Below, piece by piece: positions 16,048 to 24,262 of a stretch of DNA of 64,000 bases. A program made the position numbers and the translations under genes. This DNA comes from an uncultured Microbacteriaceae bacterium (lineage in GTDB: Bacteria > Actinomycetota > Actinomycetes > Actinomycetales > Microbacteriaceae): positions 186,001 through 250,000 of the forward strand of contig CANKXX010000001.1 in assembly GCA_947487835.1 (NCBI GenBank), in the 5' to 3' direction. The notes beneath the pieces are model-generated. The model ran no database searches, was not told where the DNA came from, and was given only the letters and a program-made list of their open reading frames with translations. Every line of letters begins with the position of its first letter. The stretch's first letter is position 1.

Positions 16048-16614
16048 ATGATCAAGGAACGGGTACTCGACTGGGGCGGGATCGTTCTACCGAACTTGCG
16101 GCGGACGGACCCGGGGTCCACCGACGCGATGCACAGCGGTGCAGCGCCGCTTCCGCAACGCATGGTGCGGGCGCAGGCCAACATGTGGTGGCTCGGAGTG
16201 CACGCCGGCGCAGGCGAGACGACGCTGGCCGGCCTGGCCGTGGGGACCCGCGCGGCGGACCACGCGTGGCCGCTTCGCTCGGTCTCCGGCGCTTCGCACG
16301 ATGTGACCCTTGTGGCCCGGCTCACCGAGGACGGGATCGCGGCGGCCCATCGAGCCGTGCTCGAGGCGCGGAGCGAGGAGCTGGCCGGTCATGTGCGCCT
16401 CCACGGCGTCGTCCTCATCCCTGAGGGTCGTGAATCCCGCAGTGCCGGAGCCCGTCTGCGCGAGCGCCGACTCCGGACCGAGATCCCGCGAGTCTGGGTG
16501 CTCCCGTGGATGGAGGGGTGGCAGAGCGGTCAGCGGCACTTCGACGGCAAGGCCCCGGCCGCATACCGGCAGCTGTGCCAGGACCTGGCGCTCGACCTGA
16601 GGTCCGCCGCGTAG
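16048..16614 (+). CDS. Orphan DUF6668-like protein with degenerate P-loop
   Basis: 188 residues. The centre of the N-terminal half reads MWWLGVHAGAGETTLAGLA, which matches the pattern of DUF6668 proteins found in actinobacterial conjugative elements. It resembles a ParA-type Walker A (GGxGKTT) with Glu in place of the catalytic Lys, so nucleotide hydrolysis is doubtful. Later parts: VTLVARLTEDGIAAAHRAVL and LHGVVLIPEGRESRSAGARL, then RTEIPRVWVLPWMEGWQSGQ, the latter like a Walker-B/sensor strand region. No transfer genes lie nearby, so this is a stranded member or a domesticated one. Start may be GTG 16045 or ATG 16048. Confidence 0.72.
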   Translation: MIKERVLDWGGIVLPNLRRTDPGSTDAMHSGAAPLPQRMVRAQANMWWLGVHAGAGETTLAGLAVGTRAADHAWPLRSVSGASHDVTLVARLTEDGIAAAHRAVLEARSEELAGHVRLHGVVLIPEGRESRSAGARLRERRLRTEIPRVWVLPWMEGWQSGQRHFDGKAPAAYRQLCQDLALDLRSAA

Positions 16615-16666
16615 GTCAGCCGCCCGGCGCGCGAACTGTCCTGCGATCGGTGATGCGGAGCGGCTG

Positions 16667-17197
16667 TCAGCCCTCCGGTATCACAGGCGACGATGGCGCC
16701 ATCGGCGTCATATCGAGATCGACGGCGCCGAAGGGAAACGGCCAGATGTAGGTGCCGGACCCGTCCAGGCCGTAGAGCGGGTTGAGACCGAAGGCGACCA
16801 GCGCTATCACTCCTGATGCCGCTGCCACGAGAACGAGCGCGGCAGCGGCGCGATCGAGAATGCGGAGGGCGGACGCGTCGTCGTCGGCCCACCGCAGCAC
16901 GCGGGTGAGAGCGCCGATGACGATGCCGACGAGCACGATGAGAATGATCGGGTTCGGAGAGAGCGTCAGACTCACGCACGTCGGCGCGATGTCGCTCGGA
17001 TCACCATTCGCGTCGAGGAAGCCGCCGTCCGCGCTGATTCCGCCCGGGCACCCGGCCTTGCTTCCTCGCGCGAGAATCGAATAGGCCACTCCCGCCAGCA
17101 CGGCGACGTAGATCAGGCGCCGGATGCGCGCGATCACAACCGCGCCGGGCAGCGTGCGAGGTGTGGTGGTCGTGGCGGGCGCCAGCGGCATCGTCAT
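16667..17197 (-). CDS. Hypothetical membrane protein
   Basis: 176 residues with three likely membrane helices (LIYVAVLAGVAYSILA; IILIVLVGIVIGALTRVL; AALVLVAAASGVIALVAF) and an external loop with two cysteines (AGCPGG and APTCVS) that could form a disulfide. I recognise no family. The C-terminal segment after the third helix, GTYIWPFPFGAVDLDMTPM, is outside or periplasmic-like. Monocistronic, tail-to-tail with the DUF6668 gene. Confidence 0.75.
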   Translation of the reverse strand: MTMPLAPATTTTPRTLPGAVVIARIRRLIYVAVLAGVAYSILARGSKAGCPGGISADGGFLDANGDPSDIAPTCVSLTLSPNPIILIVLVGIVIGALTRVLRWADDDASALRILDRAAAALVLVAAASGVIALVAFGLNPLYGLDGSGTYIWPFPFGAVDLDMTPMAPSSPVIPEG

Positions 17198-17346
17198 GGC
17201 CCGAGGCTAGAGGAGCAGGCCGTCACGGTGCCAGTGCCGGTGTGAGTGACAGGGCGGTGGGGCTCATCGAGCGACTCCCTTCACGGCCGATCTTCTGCTC
17301 CCACACGAGAACGGCGACGGACGGATGCGCACGCCGATCGGTCGCG

Positions 17347-17943
17347 TCAGCGCGAGTCGGGGCGGATGGCGAGCCGGACGGCCTCGACCGCTGCGGTTAC
17401 TGAGCGTTCCCGCGCCTCGGCGTCGTCCTGCTCCGACTCGTACACGAACGCCGTCGCCCCGCGCCTGCTCCCGCAGTAGTCGACGATGCCGTGCTCGAGC
17501 TGCGTGCGCAGCGACTGCTCGTAGCCGTGGCGCTCGTACACGCCGACATCGTCGCCGGCGACGGGCACCAGGTGGATCGTGAGCGCGCCGAGCCTGCGGC
17601 GGATGCCCTCCTCGGGGTCGACGTCGAACGCCCACCCGTTGACGAAGACGCGGTCGATCCAGCCTTTGAGCAGCGCGGGCATCGACCACCAGTAGACGGG
17701 GAACACCAGCACGAGGTGCGCGATCCCGCCCAGGCGGTGATGCTCACGCGCCACGTCGGGCGGGAAGTCGCTCCCGACGCGATAGGTGTGACGATCGGCG
17801 AGGGTGAATCGCGGGTCGAAGCCCTCGGCCGCGAGATCGGCGACCGCAACCGGCGACGGGTGCAGCGTGCGTTCGAGCAGGCGGGCGATGCCGTTCGTCA
17901 GCGATTCGGGGTCGGGGTGGGCCGTCACGATGAGGGTCTGCAC
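17347..17943 (-). CDS. NAD(P)H-dependent FMN oxidoreductase (KefF/NQO1-like)
   Basis: A 198-residue flavodoxin-fold quinone or nitro reductase: TLIVTAHPDPESLTNGIARL (FMN phosphate loop), LVFPVYWWSMPALLKGWIDR followed by VFVNGWAFD, the signature of the NAD(P)H dehydrogenase (quinone)/KefF family. GTG 17943 puts the first beta strand at the N-terminus as in relatives; a longer version from ATG 17976 is possible. A GntR regulator follows in the same direction only 38 bp upstream of it, so they may share a transcript. Confidence 0.9.
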   Translation of the reverse strand: MQTLIVTAHPDPESLTNGIARLLERTLHPSPVAVADLAAEGFDPRFTLADRHTYRVGSDFPPDVAREHHRLGGIAHLVLVFPVYWWSMPALLKGWIDRVFVNGWAFDVDPEEGIRRRLGALTIHLVPVAGDDVGVYERHGYEQSLRTQLEHGIVDYCGSRRGATAFVYESEQDDAEARERSVTAAVEAVRLAIRPDSR

Positions 17944-17981
17944 ACTCCATTCTGCCCGGCCGCGTTCGATCGGCACGGGCG

Positions 17982-18641
17982 CTAGGGCGCGTCGATGGTT
18001 CCCTCGGCGGGCAGGCTGTGCCAGATGTCGAACGTGACCGACTCGGCCCCCTGCGCGTCGCCCGCCGCGAGGAGGTCGATCAGCTGCTCGTGCCGCCGGA
18101 CGGACTCGTGCGCATCGCCGGTGAAGCGGACCAGTTCTGCGCGGCGGATCAGCGGCCCGAACTGTTCGAGCACGGCCTCGAGTGCGCGATTGCCGAGTGC
18201 GGCGACGGGGATCCCGTGCAGCTCGTCATCGGCGTCCAGCGCGGCGGCCACGTCGTCGGCGTCGAGGGCCTCCGCGAAACGGCGATTGGCGTCCCGCATG
18301 CGGTCGAGGGCCTCAACGGGAAGGCGACCCGTCGTCTCCCGGACCGCGAGCCCGTGCAGCGCCGCGATGACGTCACGCGCATCCCGCACCGCCTGCGGGT
18401 CGAGCGTGCTCACGGCCGTGGATCGACCGGGCACCGCCACGACCAGTCCGCTTGCGCCGAGGCGCAACAGCGCCTCGCGGACGGGCGTGCGGCTGACCCC
18501 GAGCCAGGCCGCGAGGTCGCCGTCCCTCAACTGCTCCCCCGGCTCGAACGTGCCGTCGACGATGGCGTCGCGAAGGCGCCGGTAGACGTCATCGCGAAGG
18601 AGCGAGCGGTCGACGACGGCGGCGTTCTGCGGAATCGGCAT
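17982..18641 (-). CDS. GntR family transcriptional regulator (FCD domain)
   Basis: 219 residues: winged helix at 15-75 (DDVYRRLRDAIVDGTFEPGE, WLGVSRTPVREALLRLGASG) and an all-helical FCD metal/ligand domain (ARDVIAALHGLAVRETTGRL; HGIPVAALGNRALEAV; RRHEQLIDLLAAGD) with the His/Asp positions that usually hold Zn or Ni. Possible starts are ATG 18641, ATG 18650 and TTG 18662; the promoter region overlaps them. Divergent from an esterase-like gene with a 26-bp palindrome and a half-site, so autoregulation plus control of that gene is likely. Confidence 0.92.
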   Translation of the reverse strand: MPIPQNAAVVDRSLLRDDVYRRLRDAIVDGTFEPGEQLRDGDLAAWLGVSRTPVREALLRLGASGLVVAVPGRSTAVSTLDPQAVRDARDVIAALHGLAVRETTGRLPVEALDRMRDANRRFAEALDADDVAAALDADDELHGIPVAALGNRALEAVLEQFGPLIRRAELVRFTGDAHESVRRHEQLIDLLAAGDAQGAESVTFDIWHSLPAEGTIDAP

Positions 18642-18657
18642 GTAATACATTGCGTAC
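18641..18657. promoter_or_regulatory. GntR half-site at its own start
   Basis: ATACATTGCGTAC (18645-18657) matches one half of the perfect palindrome at 18743-18768 (ATATATTGCGTAT) in 11 of 13 positions. It overlaps the candidate start codons of the GntR gene and would give autorepression. Confidence 0.5.
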
Positions 18658-18742
18658 AACAATGCCGCCGTCGCAAATCGGCGCGGTGCGTCGTCGCTGC
18701 CCCTTCCCTAATTCGCCCTCGTGCAGACCCTTGCGCGGAGCC

Positions 18743-18768
18743 CCGATACGCAATATATTGCGTATCGG
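18743..18768. promoter_or_regulatory. Perfect 26-bp palindrome, probable GntR operator
   Basis: Thirteen bases CCGATACGCAATA followed directly by their exact complement TATTGCGTATCGG. It is unusually AT-rich at its centre for this genome and lies 72 bp before the hydrolase start, about 100 bp from the GntR start. The length and symmetry fit a dimeric FCD-GntR protein. Confidence 0.8.
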
Positions 18769-18840
18769 AGCTCCGGCGTCGCCGTCTCGTCACAGGATCC
18801 GCGTCCAGCTGCGGCGCGAGAACGGAGAGGAAACAGCACC

Positions 18841-19551
18841 ATGGTCAACACCCCCGAAGGCATCACCAACGTCGTGCTCGTGCACGGCGCATTCGCAGAC
18901 GGTTCCGGCTGGCGCGGCGTGTACGACGCGCTGACCGGCCGGGGCTATTCGGTCACGATCGCCCAGATCCCGCTCACCTCGCTCGCGGACGACGTCGCGG
19001 CGACCACCCGCGTGCTCGACCGGCAGGACGGCCCGGCCATCCTCGTCGGCCACTCCTGGGGCGGCACCGTCATCACGGAGGCGGGTATGCACCCGAACGT
19101 CGCGGGCCTCGTCTACGTCTCGGCCCTGGCGCCCGACGCGGGCGAGACCACCGCGCAGCAGTACGAGGGCTTCGGCCCGACGCCCCACTTCGTCATCGAC
19201 GTGGGCGAGGACGGTTTCGGCTTCCTGAACCCCGAGAAGTTCGCGATCGGCTTCGCCGCGGACCTCGGCGAGGCTGATGCGGCCTTCCTCCGCGACTCGC
19301 AGGTGCCGATCAACATGTCGGTCTTCGGCACTCCGGTCACGAACGCGGCCTGGCGGGACAAGCCGAGCTGGGCGGTGATCGGCACGGAGGACAACGCCTT
19401 CGATCAGGCGATGCTGCAGCACATGGCCACGCGCATCGGCGCGAGGATCACGACCGTGCCGGCGAGCCACGCGCTGTTCGTCTCGCAGCCCGCCGCCATC
19501 AGCGAGGTCATCGTCACGGCCGCGCAGAACGTGGCCGTGAGCGTCGGCTGA
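18841..19551 (+). CDS. Alpha/beta hydrolase (EstC/MenH-like esterase)
   Basis: A 236-residue alpha/beta hydrolase: oxyanion VVLVHGAFADGSGWRGVYD, nucleophile elbow LVGHSWGGTVITEAG (Ser), PSWAVIGTEDNAFDQAMLQH (Asp position uncertain) and VPASHALFVSQPAAI (His). It resembles salicylate-esterase/EstC-like proteins that are often paired with small regulators. GAGAGGAA stands six bases before ATG 18841. Expected to be regulated by the divergent GntR protein through the palindrome upstream. Substrate unknown. Confidence 0.92.
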   Translation: MVNTPEGITNVVLVHGAFADGSGWRGVYDALTGRGYSVTIAQIPLTSLADDVAATTRVLDRQDGPAILVGHSWGGTVITEAGMHPNVAGLVYVSALAPDAGETTAQQYEGFGPTPHFVIDVGEDGFGFLNPEKFAIGFAADLGEADAAFLRDSQVPINMSVFGTPVTNAAWRDKPSWAVIGTEDNAFDQAMLQHMATRIGARITTVPASHALFVSQPAAISEVIVTAAQNVAVSVG

Positions 19552-19625
19552 CGCCCGGCCCTGTCCCACCCCGGGCCGGCCCACGCTCCCCCGCGTGAGC
19601 CGGCCCTCGTCCTCACGGAGCCCGC

Positions 19626-20303
19626 ATGTCCATCACCCCGTTCAGCGTGACGCTGTGGATCGAGCTGGTAGCCGCCGGTCTGGGCGGCCTGCAGGGCGCC
19701 CTGTTCGCCGCGGGACTGCGCGATCGCCGCATCGACGTGCTCGGCGTCATCGTGATCGGCCTCACGGTGTCACTCGGCGGCAGCCTGCTTCGCGACATCG
19801 TGCTCGATCAGCCGCCCGTGGTCATCTGGGGGAACTGGTACTTGATCGTGGCGGGAGCGTCGGCCATCCTCGGCATGGCGGTGCAGCCGGTGCTCGCCCG
19901 GGCGGAACTCGGGATCACCACGCTGGACGCGGTCGTCATGGGACTGTTCGGCGCGATCGCGGCCTCGAAGGCACTGTCCCTGGGCGTCGGCGAGGTCGGC
20001 GCCCTCGTCGTCGGCGTCATCGGGGCGATCGGTGGAGGGATGCTACGCGACGTGCTGCTGAACCTCCCGATCTCCTTCCTCCACGTCGGCACCCTCTACG
20101 CCGTCGCCGCGGCGGCCGGCGCAGGCACCCTCATCGTGCTGGTCCCGTTTGGCGTTCCCGTCCCGGTCGCGGGGCTGGTCTGCGTCGTCGTGACGACCGC
20201 GGTGCGCCTCGCGTCCGTCTGGTTCGGCTGGACCTTCCCGGAGCAGCGCGCCGTCGGTGCACGACGGCGGAAGCCGGCCCTGCCCTCCGACGGCGCCGTC
20301 TGA
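19626..20303 (+). CDS. TRIC-type cation channel family protein (YadS/UPF0126)
   Basis: 225 residues with seven membrane helices arranged as two three-helix repeats, each with the glycine-rich kinked segment typical of trimeric intracellular cation channels: IGLTVSLGGSLLRDIVL near residue 50 and GVIGAIGGGMLRDVLLNLP near 130, both carrying the GGxxRD motif. Bacterial homologues form K+-permeable trimers. GGAG is six bases before ATG 19626. It follows the hydrolase gene by 74 bp in the same direction but has its own ribosome site. Confidence 0.93.
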   Translation: MSITPFSVTLWIELVAAGLGGLQGALFAAGLRDRRIDVLGVIVIGLTVSLGGSLLRDIVLDQPPVVIWGNWYLIVAGASAILGMAVQPVLARAELGITTLDAVVMGLFGAIAASKALSLGVGEVGALVVGVIGAIGGGMLRDVLLNLPISFLHVGTLYAVAAAAGAGTLIVLVPFGVPVPVAGLVCVVVTTAVRLASVWFGWTFPEQRAVGARRRKPALPSDGAV

Positions 20304-20307
20304 CGGA

Positions 20308-20448
20308 TCAGGACCGGCGGTGATCCTCGACGTCCGGCTCGGCGCGACCGATGTCGGCGATCTCCTCCTCCGGTCGCGGGGCGATGGTCTCGTCGACCTC
20401 GAGCTCGGGGATGGCCGATTCGTCCGGGCCCGGGATGTGCTGATCCAT
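20308..20448 (-). CDS. Small acidic protein, 46 residues
   Basis: MDQHIPGPDESAIPELEVD, then repeated Glu/Asp/Ile runs to EPDVEDHRRS. About a third of the residues are Asp or Glu, and it is probably disordered. It fits between two plus-strand genes with an AGGG eight bases before the ATG. Small acidic proteins like this occur in Microbacteriaceae as hypotheticals. Coding status is plausible but unproven. Confidence 0.45.
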   Translation of the reverse strand: MDQHIPGPDESAIPELEVDETIAPRPEEEIADIGRAEPDVEDHRRS

Positions 20449-20537
20449 GTCGAAACCCTAGCGAACGGTGGAGGCAGCACCGGGAGGTCACCTCGCCGCC
20501 TCCAGTCCCCCGTACCTCCCCCATCAGAACGGACACC

Positions 20538-21440
20538 ATGACGCATTCTCCGCACTCCGACCCCGCCGCCACCGTCGGCGAGCTCACGACCTCGTCGATC
20601 GTCGCCGCCGCCCTCGCCTCCGCGCTCCGTGACGGACGGGCGGACAGCCCGGCCGAGGCCCTCCGAGTGGACCCCGCTCGCGCCGCCGTGCTGGAGACCC
20701 TGCCCGGCGGCGCGGAGGGCGCTCTGAACGCCCTGTGGGCGGAGCGGCTCCCGCGCGCCAACAACATCGTCAGCCTTCTGAACCAGGCGGCGGCCGCGGC
20801 AGCGGGTGCGACGCAGACGTGGTCCGACCTGGGTGACGACGTTCTCGTCGCTCAGGGGCGGTCGTCCGTCCTCATGGCTCGCGTGCTGCTGTCGCGCATC
20901 GGGCCCGCCTACGGATTCCTGGACCCCGGGTTCCCGGCGCGCGTGCTCGACGTCGGTACGGGCGTCGGGGCGATCGCAGCCGTTCTCGCCGAGTCCCTGC
21001 CGCAGGTCGAGGTTGTCGGGATCGACATCGCTGACCGGCCGCTCGAGATCGCCCGGGAGCGGCTCGCCGCCGATTCCGGCGACCTCTCCGCCCGCGTCCG
21101 CTACCGGCACCAGGACGTGACCGACCTCGACGAGCCGGAGAGCTACGACGTCGTCTGGATGCCCCTGCCGTTCCTTCCGGACGGCATCGTCGACGAGGCG
21201 TTGACGCGGGCGAGCGCCGCCCTCCGCCCGGCGGGACTGCTCGTCCTGGGCACGCAGCCCGAGGCCGAGGATCGCCGCATCACCGCGGCCGGTGCCTGGC
21301 TCGCATCCCTCGCCGGAGGGGGCACGCTTCCCGCGAGCGAGGTCGTGCGGCGGCTGACCCGGCGAGGCTTCAGTGACGTGAGGCGCTTCGACACGGTGCT
21401 GGGCGGCCCGGTCCTGGTCGGCGCCGTGGCGCCCTCCTGA
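20538..21440 (+). CDS. Class I SAM-dependent methyltransferase
   Basis: 300 residues. N-terminal helical cap (VAAALASALRDGRADSPAEA), then a Rossmann methyltransferase domain with motif I ARVLDVGTGVGAIAAVLAES at ~140, acidic VEVVGIDIADRPLEIARERL, motif post-II RYRHQDVTDLD and motif IV YDVVWMPLPFLP. The arrangement resembles O-methyltransferases of secondary or aromatic metabolism with a dimerising cap, but the substrate is unknown. No biosynthetic neighbours. It is followed closely by the MBL hydrolase gene and they may be co-transcribed. Confidence 0.88.
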   Translation: MTHSPHSDPAATVGELTTSSIVAAALASALRDGRADSPAEALRVDPARAAVLETLPGGAEGALNALWAERLPRANNIVSLLNQAAAAAAGATQTWSDLGDDVLVAQGRSSVLMARVLLSRIGPAYGFLDPGFPARVLDVGTGVGAIAAVLAESLPQVEVVGIDIADRPLEIARERLAADSGDLSARVRYRHQDVTDLDEPESYDVVWMPLPFLPDGIVDEALTRASAALRPAGLLVLGTQPEAEDRRITAAGAWLASLAGGGTLPASEVVRRLTRRGFSDVRRFDTVLGGPVLVGAVAPS

Positions 21441-21465
21441 CGGACCGATGGGAAAGCATGACCCC

Positions 21466-22206
21466 ATGCATCTGGAACAGATCACGACGCGGCTGCACTT
21501 CGCCAGGACCGAGCACGCCAACTGGACGATCTATCGCGGCCCGGACGGCACGGTCCTTCTCGACTCGGGTTATCTCGGTCAACGCGCCGAGCTCGAGGAG
21601 TCGCTCCGGCGAGTGGGACGAAGCCCCGCAGTGGTCGACGCCGTACTGGTGACGCACGGCCACGCGGACCACCTGGGCGGCGCCTCCTGGCTCGCCACCG
21701 AGTACGGCGTGCCCGTCTTCGCCGGGGAGCGGGAGGTGGCGCACCTGAGGCGCGACCTCCTCGAGCAGGTCGGCCCGTCCGACGTGCTGAGGAACGCGTT
21801 CCGTCCCGGCGTCCTGGCGTGGGCGGTGGAGATCCTGCCGCTTCTTCGCGGGCAGCCGGGGCTGGGAGTGCCCAGCGCTCGCGCCGTGGCCGAGAGCGGC
21901 GGCAGGGTCGACGTGCCGGGCAGGCCGGCGGCCATCACCGTGCCCGGGCACACGTCGGGCAGCACGATGTTCTCCTTCGAGGAGGAGGGCGTCGTCGTTG
22001 TCGGGGATGCGCTCGTCACCGGGCACCGCACCTCCCGCCGCTCCGGACCCCAACTGCTTCTTCCGATGTTCCACTCCGACGTCGAGACGGCGCGGCGGTC
22101 CCTGGTCCACCTCGCCGCGCTCGACGCCGAGGTGCTGCTGCCGGGACACGGGCCGAGCTGGGCGGGTACGCCCGCCGACGCGGTCGCCCGCGCATCGAGG
22201 GCGTAG
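21466..22206 (+). CDS. MBL-fold metallohydrolase
   Basis: 246 residues with the complete di-zinc metallo-beta-lactamase signature: VLVTHGHADHLGGASWLATE (HxHxDH), TVPGHTSGSTMFSF (third His), VVVVGDALVTGH (bridging Asp) and VLLPGHGPSW (last His). The glyoxalase II/lactonase-like group. Start taken as ATG 21466 because homologues begin near MHLEQITTRLHFAR; an in-frame ATG at 21448 exists. It trails the methyltransferase gene by 25 bp. Hydrolase substrate not determinable. Confidence 0.9.
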   Translation: MHLEQITTRLHFARTEHANWTIYRGPDGTVLLDSGYLGQRAELEESLRRVGRSPAVVDAVLVTHGHADHLGGASWLATEYGVPVFAGEREVAHLRRDLLEQVGPSDVLRNAFRPGVLAWAVEILPLLRGQPGLGVPSARAVAESGGRVDVPGRPAAITVPGHTSGSTMFSFEEEGVVVVGDALVTGHRTSRRSGPQLLLPMFHSDVETARRSLVHLAALDAEVLLPGHGPSWAGTPADAVARASRA

Positions 22207-22329
22207 GGACCGGACCGTCCCCGTCTCGGCTCCGCGCCGGACAACGGCGTCAGCACCCGTCGTATAGAGGAGAGTGGCGCCACCGGCAAGCCAGTTGCTC
22301 GTGCTTTTCCTCAGGTGAACAGTGGAGGA

Positions 22330-22677
22330 ATGCGAAAGCTCTTCTATGCGGGCGATCACATCCTCGTCGGTGATCTCACGTGCAAAGCAGTCCTGCGGTA
22401 CTCCCGCGCCCTGGCCAACTCCGGACAGTCCGACGTCGTGTCCGTCCCGACGCTCGCCGAGGGCGGGACCACCGTCTTCGCCCACCTGATCATCGGGCCC
22501 GCGAGCCAGATCTTCTCGACGCCGGTCGAGCACGCGGTCGCCGATCCCGATGATCCGGCCATCATCGAGCGGCTCGAGGCGATGACGCGTGAGCTGGAGC
22601 CCGGTCGGCCGTCGTGGCCCGACGAGATGGAGGACATCCCCGATCTCGACGACTTCGGCATCTACAGCGACTACTGA
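22330..22677 (+). CDS. Paralogue A of an unrecognised ~110-residue family
   Basis: 115 residues starting MRKLFYAGDHILVGDLTCKA. I do not recognise the family, but two more copies lie in this window (33679-34011 and 57371-57694, both minus strand). The three share: M(R/K)x(L/I)xY, a GD or SD turn, an A(V/L)(L/I)xYxxAL helix, a (V/I)P turn, and L(I/L)IGPxS(Q/E) (here LIIGPASQI). The C-terminal third is acidic and variable (EDIPDLDDFGIYSDY). Predicted alpha/beta, cytosolic. The motif IGPxSx resembles a ligand-binding loop. The long antisense frame here has no homology I can see. Confidence 0.75.
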   Translation: MRKLFYAGDHILVGDLTCKAVLRYSRALANSGQSDVVSVPTLAEGGTTVFAHLIIGPASQIFSTPVEHAVADPDDPAIIERLEAMTRELEPGRPSWPDEMEDIPDLDDFGIYSDY

Positions 22678-22682
22678 TCCCG

Positions 22683-22716
22683 GGGACACCGGTTCGACGA
22701 CCGGCGCCGGTGTCCC
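22683..22716. terminator. Hairpin between convergent genes
   Basis: GGGACACCGG (22683-22692) / CCGGTGTCCC (22707-22716), a perfect 10-base stem and 14-base loop in the 42 bp between the stop of paralogue A and the stop of the AmaP-like gene. It serves both directions. Confidence 0.75.
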
Positions 22717-22719
22717 GCG

Positions 22720-23325
22720 TCAGTTGACGATGGTTCCGTTGCCGGCGCGCGCGCGGAATCCGCCGGCCACCGAGACGAGGGCGGGCAGTTCGGACCCGAG
22801 CAGCGCCTCGAAGGCGTCGAGGGTGTCCTCGACCAGCGCCACGGCATGGCCCGGTGCCACCCCTCGGCGTACGGTCACCGACACCTTGAGCACCGACCGC
22901 CCCGCGATTCGGTAGGCGGACACGCTCGAGGCGGCGAACTCCGAGTGCGTCGCCAGCGCATCCTCGATCGACTGCTCGGCGACCCTGGTGTCGATGACCG
23001 TTTCATCCCGGTCCGAGGTCCGCTCGGTCAGCAGGCTTCCTGTGCGACCGCGTCCCTGCCGCAGGGCGAACGCGATCAGCAGCACCAGGAGCAACAGGAG
23101 CGCCGCCACGGCGGCGACGCTGATCCAGCTGACCGTCAGATCGAACACCGGGCTCGCCCGAAGGGCCGACCTGATGGAGTCGGCCACGCCCGGTGCGACG
23201 TCCGTGTAGGCGCTGGCGACGGCCGGCACCGCTGCGACGGCGATCAGGCCGGCACCGATGACGACGAGGACCAGACCGGTGAGCATCAGGAAGATCCGGT
23301 TGAGGGCCCGGTTCGTGCTGTTCAC
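22720..23325 (-). CDS. AmaP-like alkaline-shock membrane anchor protein
   Basis: 201 residues: two N-terminal membrane helices (IFLMLTGLVLVVIGAGLIAV; WISVAAVAALLLLLVLLIAFALR) followed by a cytosolic Asp23-like/DUF6286 domain (RVAEQSIEDALATHSEFAAS; RIAGRSVLKVSVTVRRGVAP). AmaP tethers Asp23 to the membrane in Staphylococcus; this is the actinobacterial counterpart at the end of a five-gene operon. Translation starts at GTG 23325, overlapping the stop of the gene before it by four bases. Confidence 0.85.
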   Translation of the reverse strand: MNSTNRALNRIFLMLTGLVLVVIGAGLIAVAAVPAVASAYTDVAPGVADSIRSALRASPVFDLTVSWISVAAVAALLLLLVLLIAFALRQGRGRTGSLLTERTSDRDETVIDTRVAEQSIEDALATHSEFAASSVSAYRIAGRSVLKVSVTVRRGVAPGHAVALVEDTLDAFEALLGSELPALVSVAGGFRARAGNGTIVN

Positions 23326-23900
23326 GCCCCCACCTTCCCTTCGCGCTCGATGAGGACCCTCGCGCGAAGCGGTGGAGAATAGGACGCTCCCGCGAGGTCG
23401 GCGTCGATCGCCTCCGACACGGCGTGCGCGTCGACGGGTCGGCCCGTGCTGGGCGTCACCCGCACCAGCGCGCGCCGATGTGACACTGTCGCGCGCACGC
23501 TGTCCCGGTTCACGTTCGCCACGCGCGAGGCGGATCGCGCGAGGGCGGAGGCGATGACCTCGTTGTCCACGACCGTCGCTCCCCGCCTTGTCGCCAGGAC
23601 GTGGCGGGCCAGGCGACCGGGCGAGAGTGCGGCGACGACCAGGACGAGACCGATCAGTGCGAGCCCTGCCCCGATCACGACGAGGAGTCCGGTGGTGCCG
23701 GGAAGAGCGGCGAGCGCCGCCAGCATGTCGACGGGCGCGGCGACCAGCGCAGGTCGCCCGAGGAAGTGCAGCACGAACTCGGTGATCGCGTAGGCGCAGA
23801 GCAGCGCGAGCACGATAGCCGACCCGATCGCGAGGGCGGAGCGTGAGGAGTGCGTCTCGCGCCGGAGGATGCGTCGCTGCAACGCTGTCGTGCCGGTCAT
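23322..23900 (-). CDS. DUF6286-type membrane protein of the Asp23 operon
   Basis: 192 residues with two membrane helices (SALAIGSAIVLALLCAYAIT; TTGLLVVIGAGLALIGLVLV) and a cytosolic domain DNEVIASALARSASRVANVN with RATVSHRRALVRVTPSTGRP, the DUF6286 pattern that is itself related to Asp23. ATG 23900 is chosen since it overlaps the stop of the upstream gene (ATGA). Together with the next gene it gives two tandem membrane-anchored Asp23-like proteins. Confidence 0.85.
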   Translation of the reverse strand: MTGTTALQRRILRRETHSSRSALAIGSAIVLALLCAYAITEFVLHFLGRPALVAAPVDMLAALAALPGTTGLLVVIGAGLALIGLVLVVAALSPGRLARHVLATRRGATVVDNEVIASALARSASRVANVNRDSVRATVSHRRALVRVTPSTGRPVDAHAVSEAIDADLAGASYSPPLRARVLIEREGKVGA

Positions 23901-24262
23901 CGGACCCGTACCTCTCGTCGAAGGTGGACGCCGGTCACCCGGATGGTGACGGCTCCCACGGAGGCACCGGTCAACTCGGTGACCCTCCGGCGGATCTCCA
24001 CCTGCGCGCGGGAGCACCGGTCGAGAAGCGTGTCGGGCTGTGGCGTCGTCCCGCGCTGCAGCCGAGCGAGGGGCGGCACGCGGATGGGACCGCGAACGGA
24101 GAGCCCGAGCAGCCCGTCCTGGTCCTCCACGCTCACCTTCATGTGCTCGGCGGCCACCCCGAGGGCCTCCGCGGACACGGCGGAGGCCACCCGGGCGAGG
24201 GCCCGTTCGGTGACCCTCGTCCGGCCGGGGGTGCGGGAATCGGTCGACGTGGCGGTGGTCAC
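23897..24262 (-). CDS. Asp23/Gls24-related protein, short
   Basis: 121 residues: RTRVTERALARVASAVSAEA, then VSVEDQDGLLGLSVRGPIRV and AQVEIRRRVTELTGASVGAV with VTIRVTGVHLRR at the end, which is the Asp23 beta-alpha pattern (the helix-R-I/V-x-V-x-G-V strand). No membrane segment. It overlaps both neighbours by four bases and is the third gene of the operon. Likely self-assembles with the other Asp23-like proteins under the membrane; inferred from the family. Confidence 0.8.
   Translation of the reverse strand: MTTATSTDSRTPGRTRVTERALARVASAVSAEALGVAAEHMKVSVEDQDGLLGLSVRGPIRVPPLARLQRGTTPQPDTLLDRCSRAQVEIRRRVTELTGASVGAVTIRVTGVHLRREVRVR

Noticed and set aside
22683-22716. GGTTCGA in the hairpin suggested a tRNA T-loop
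   Set aside because: It is the loop of a 10-bp terminator stem; no acceptor, D or anticodon arms can be built.
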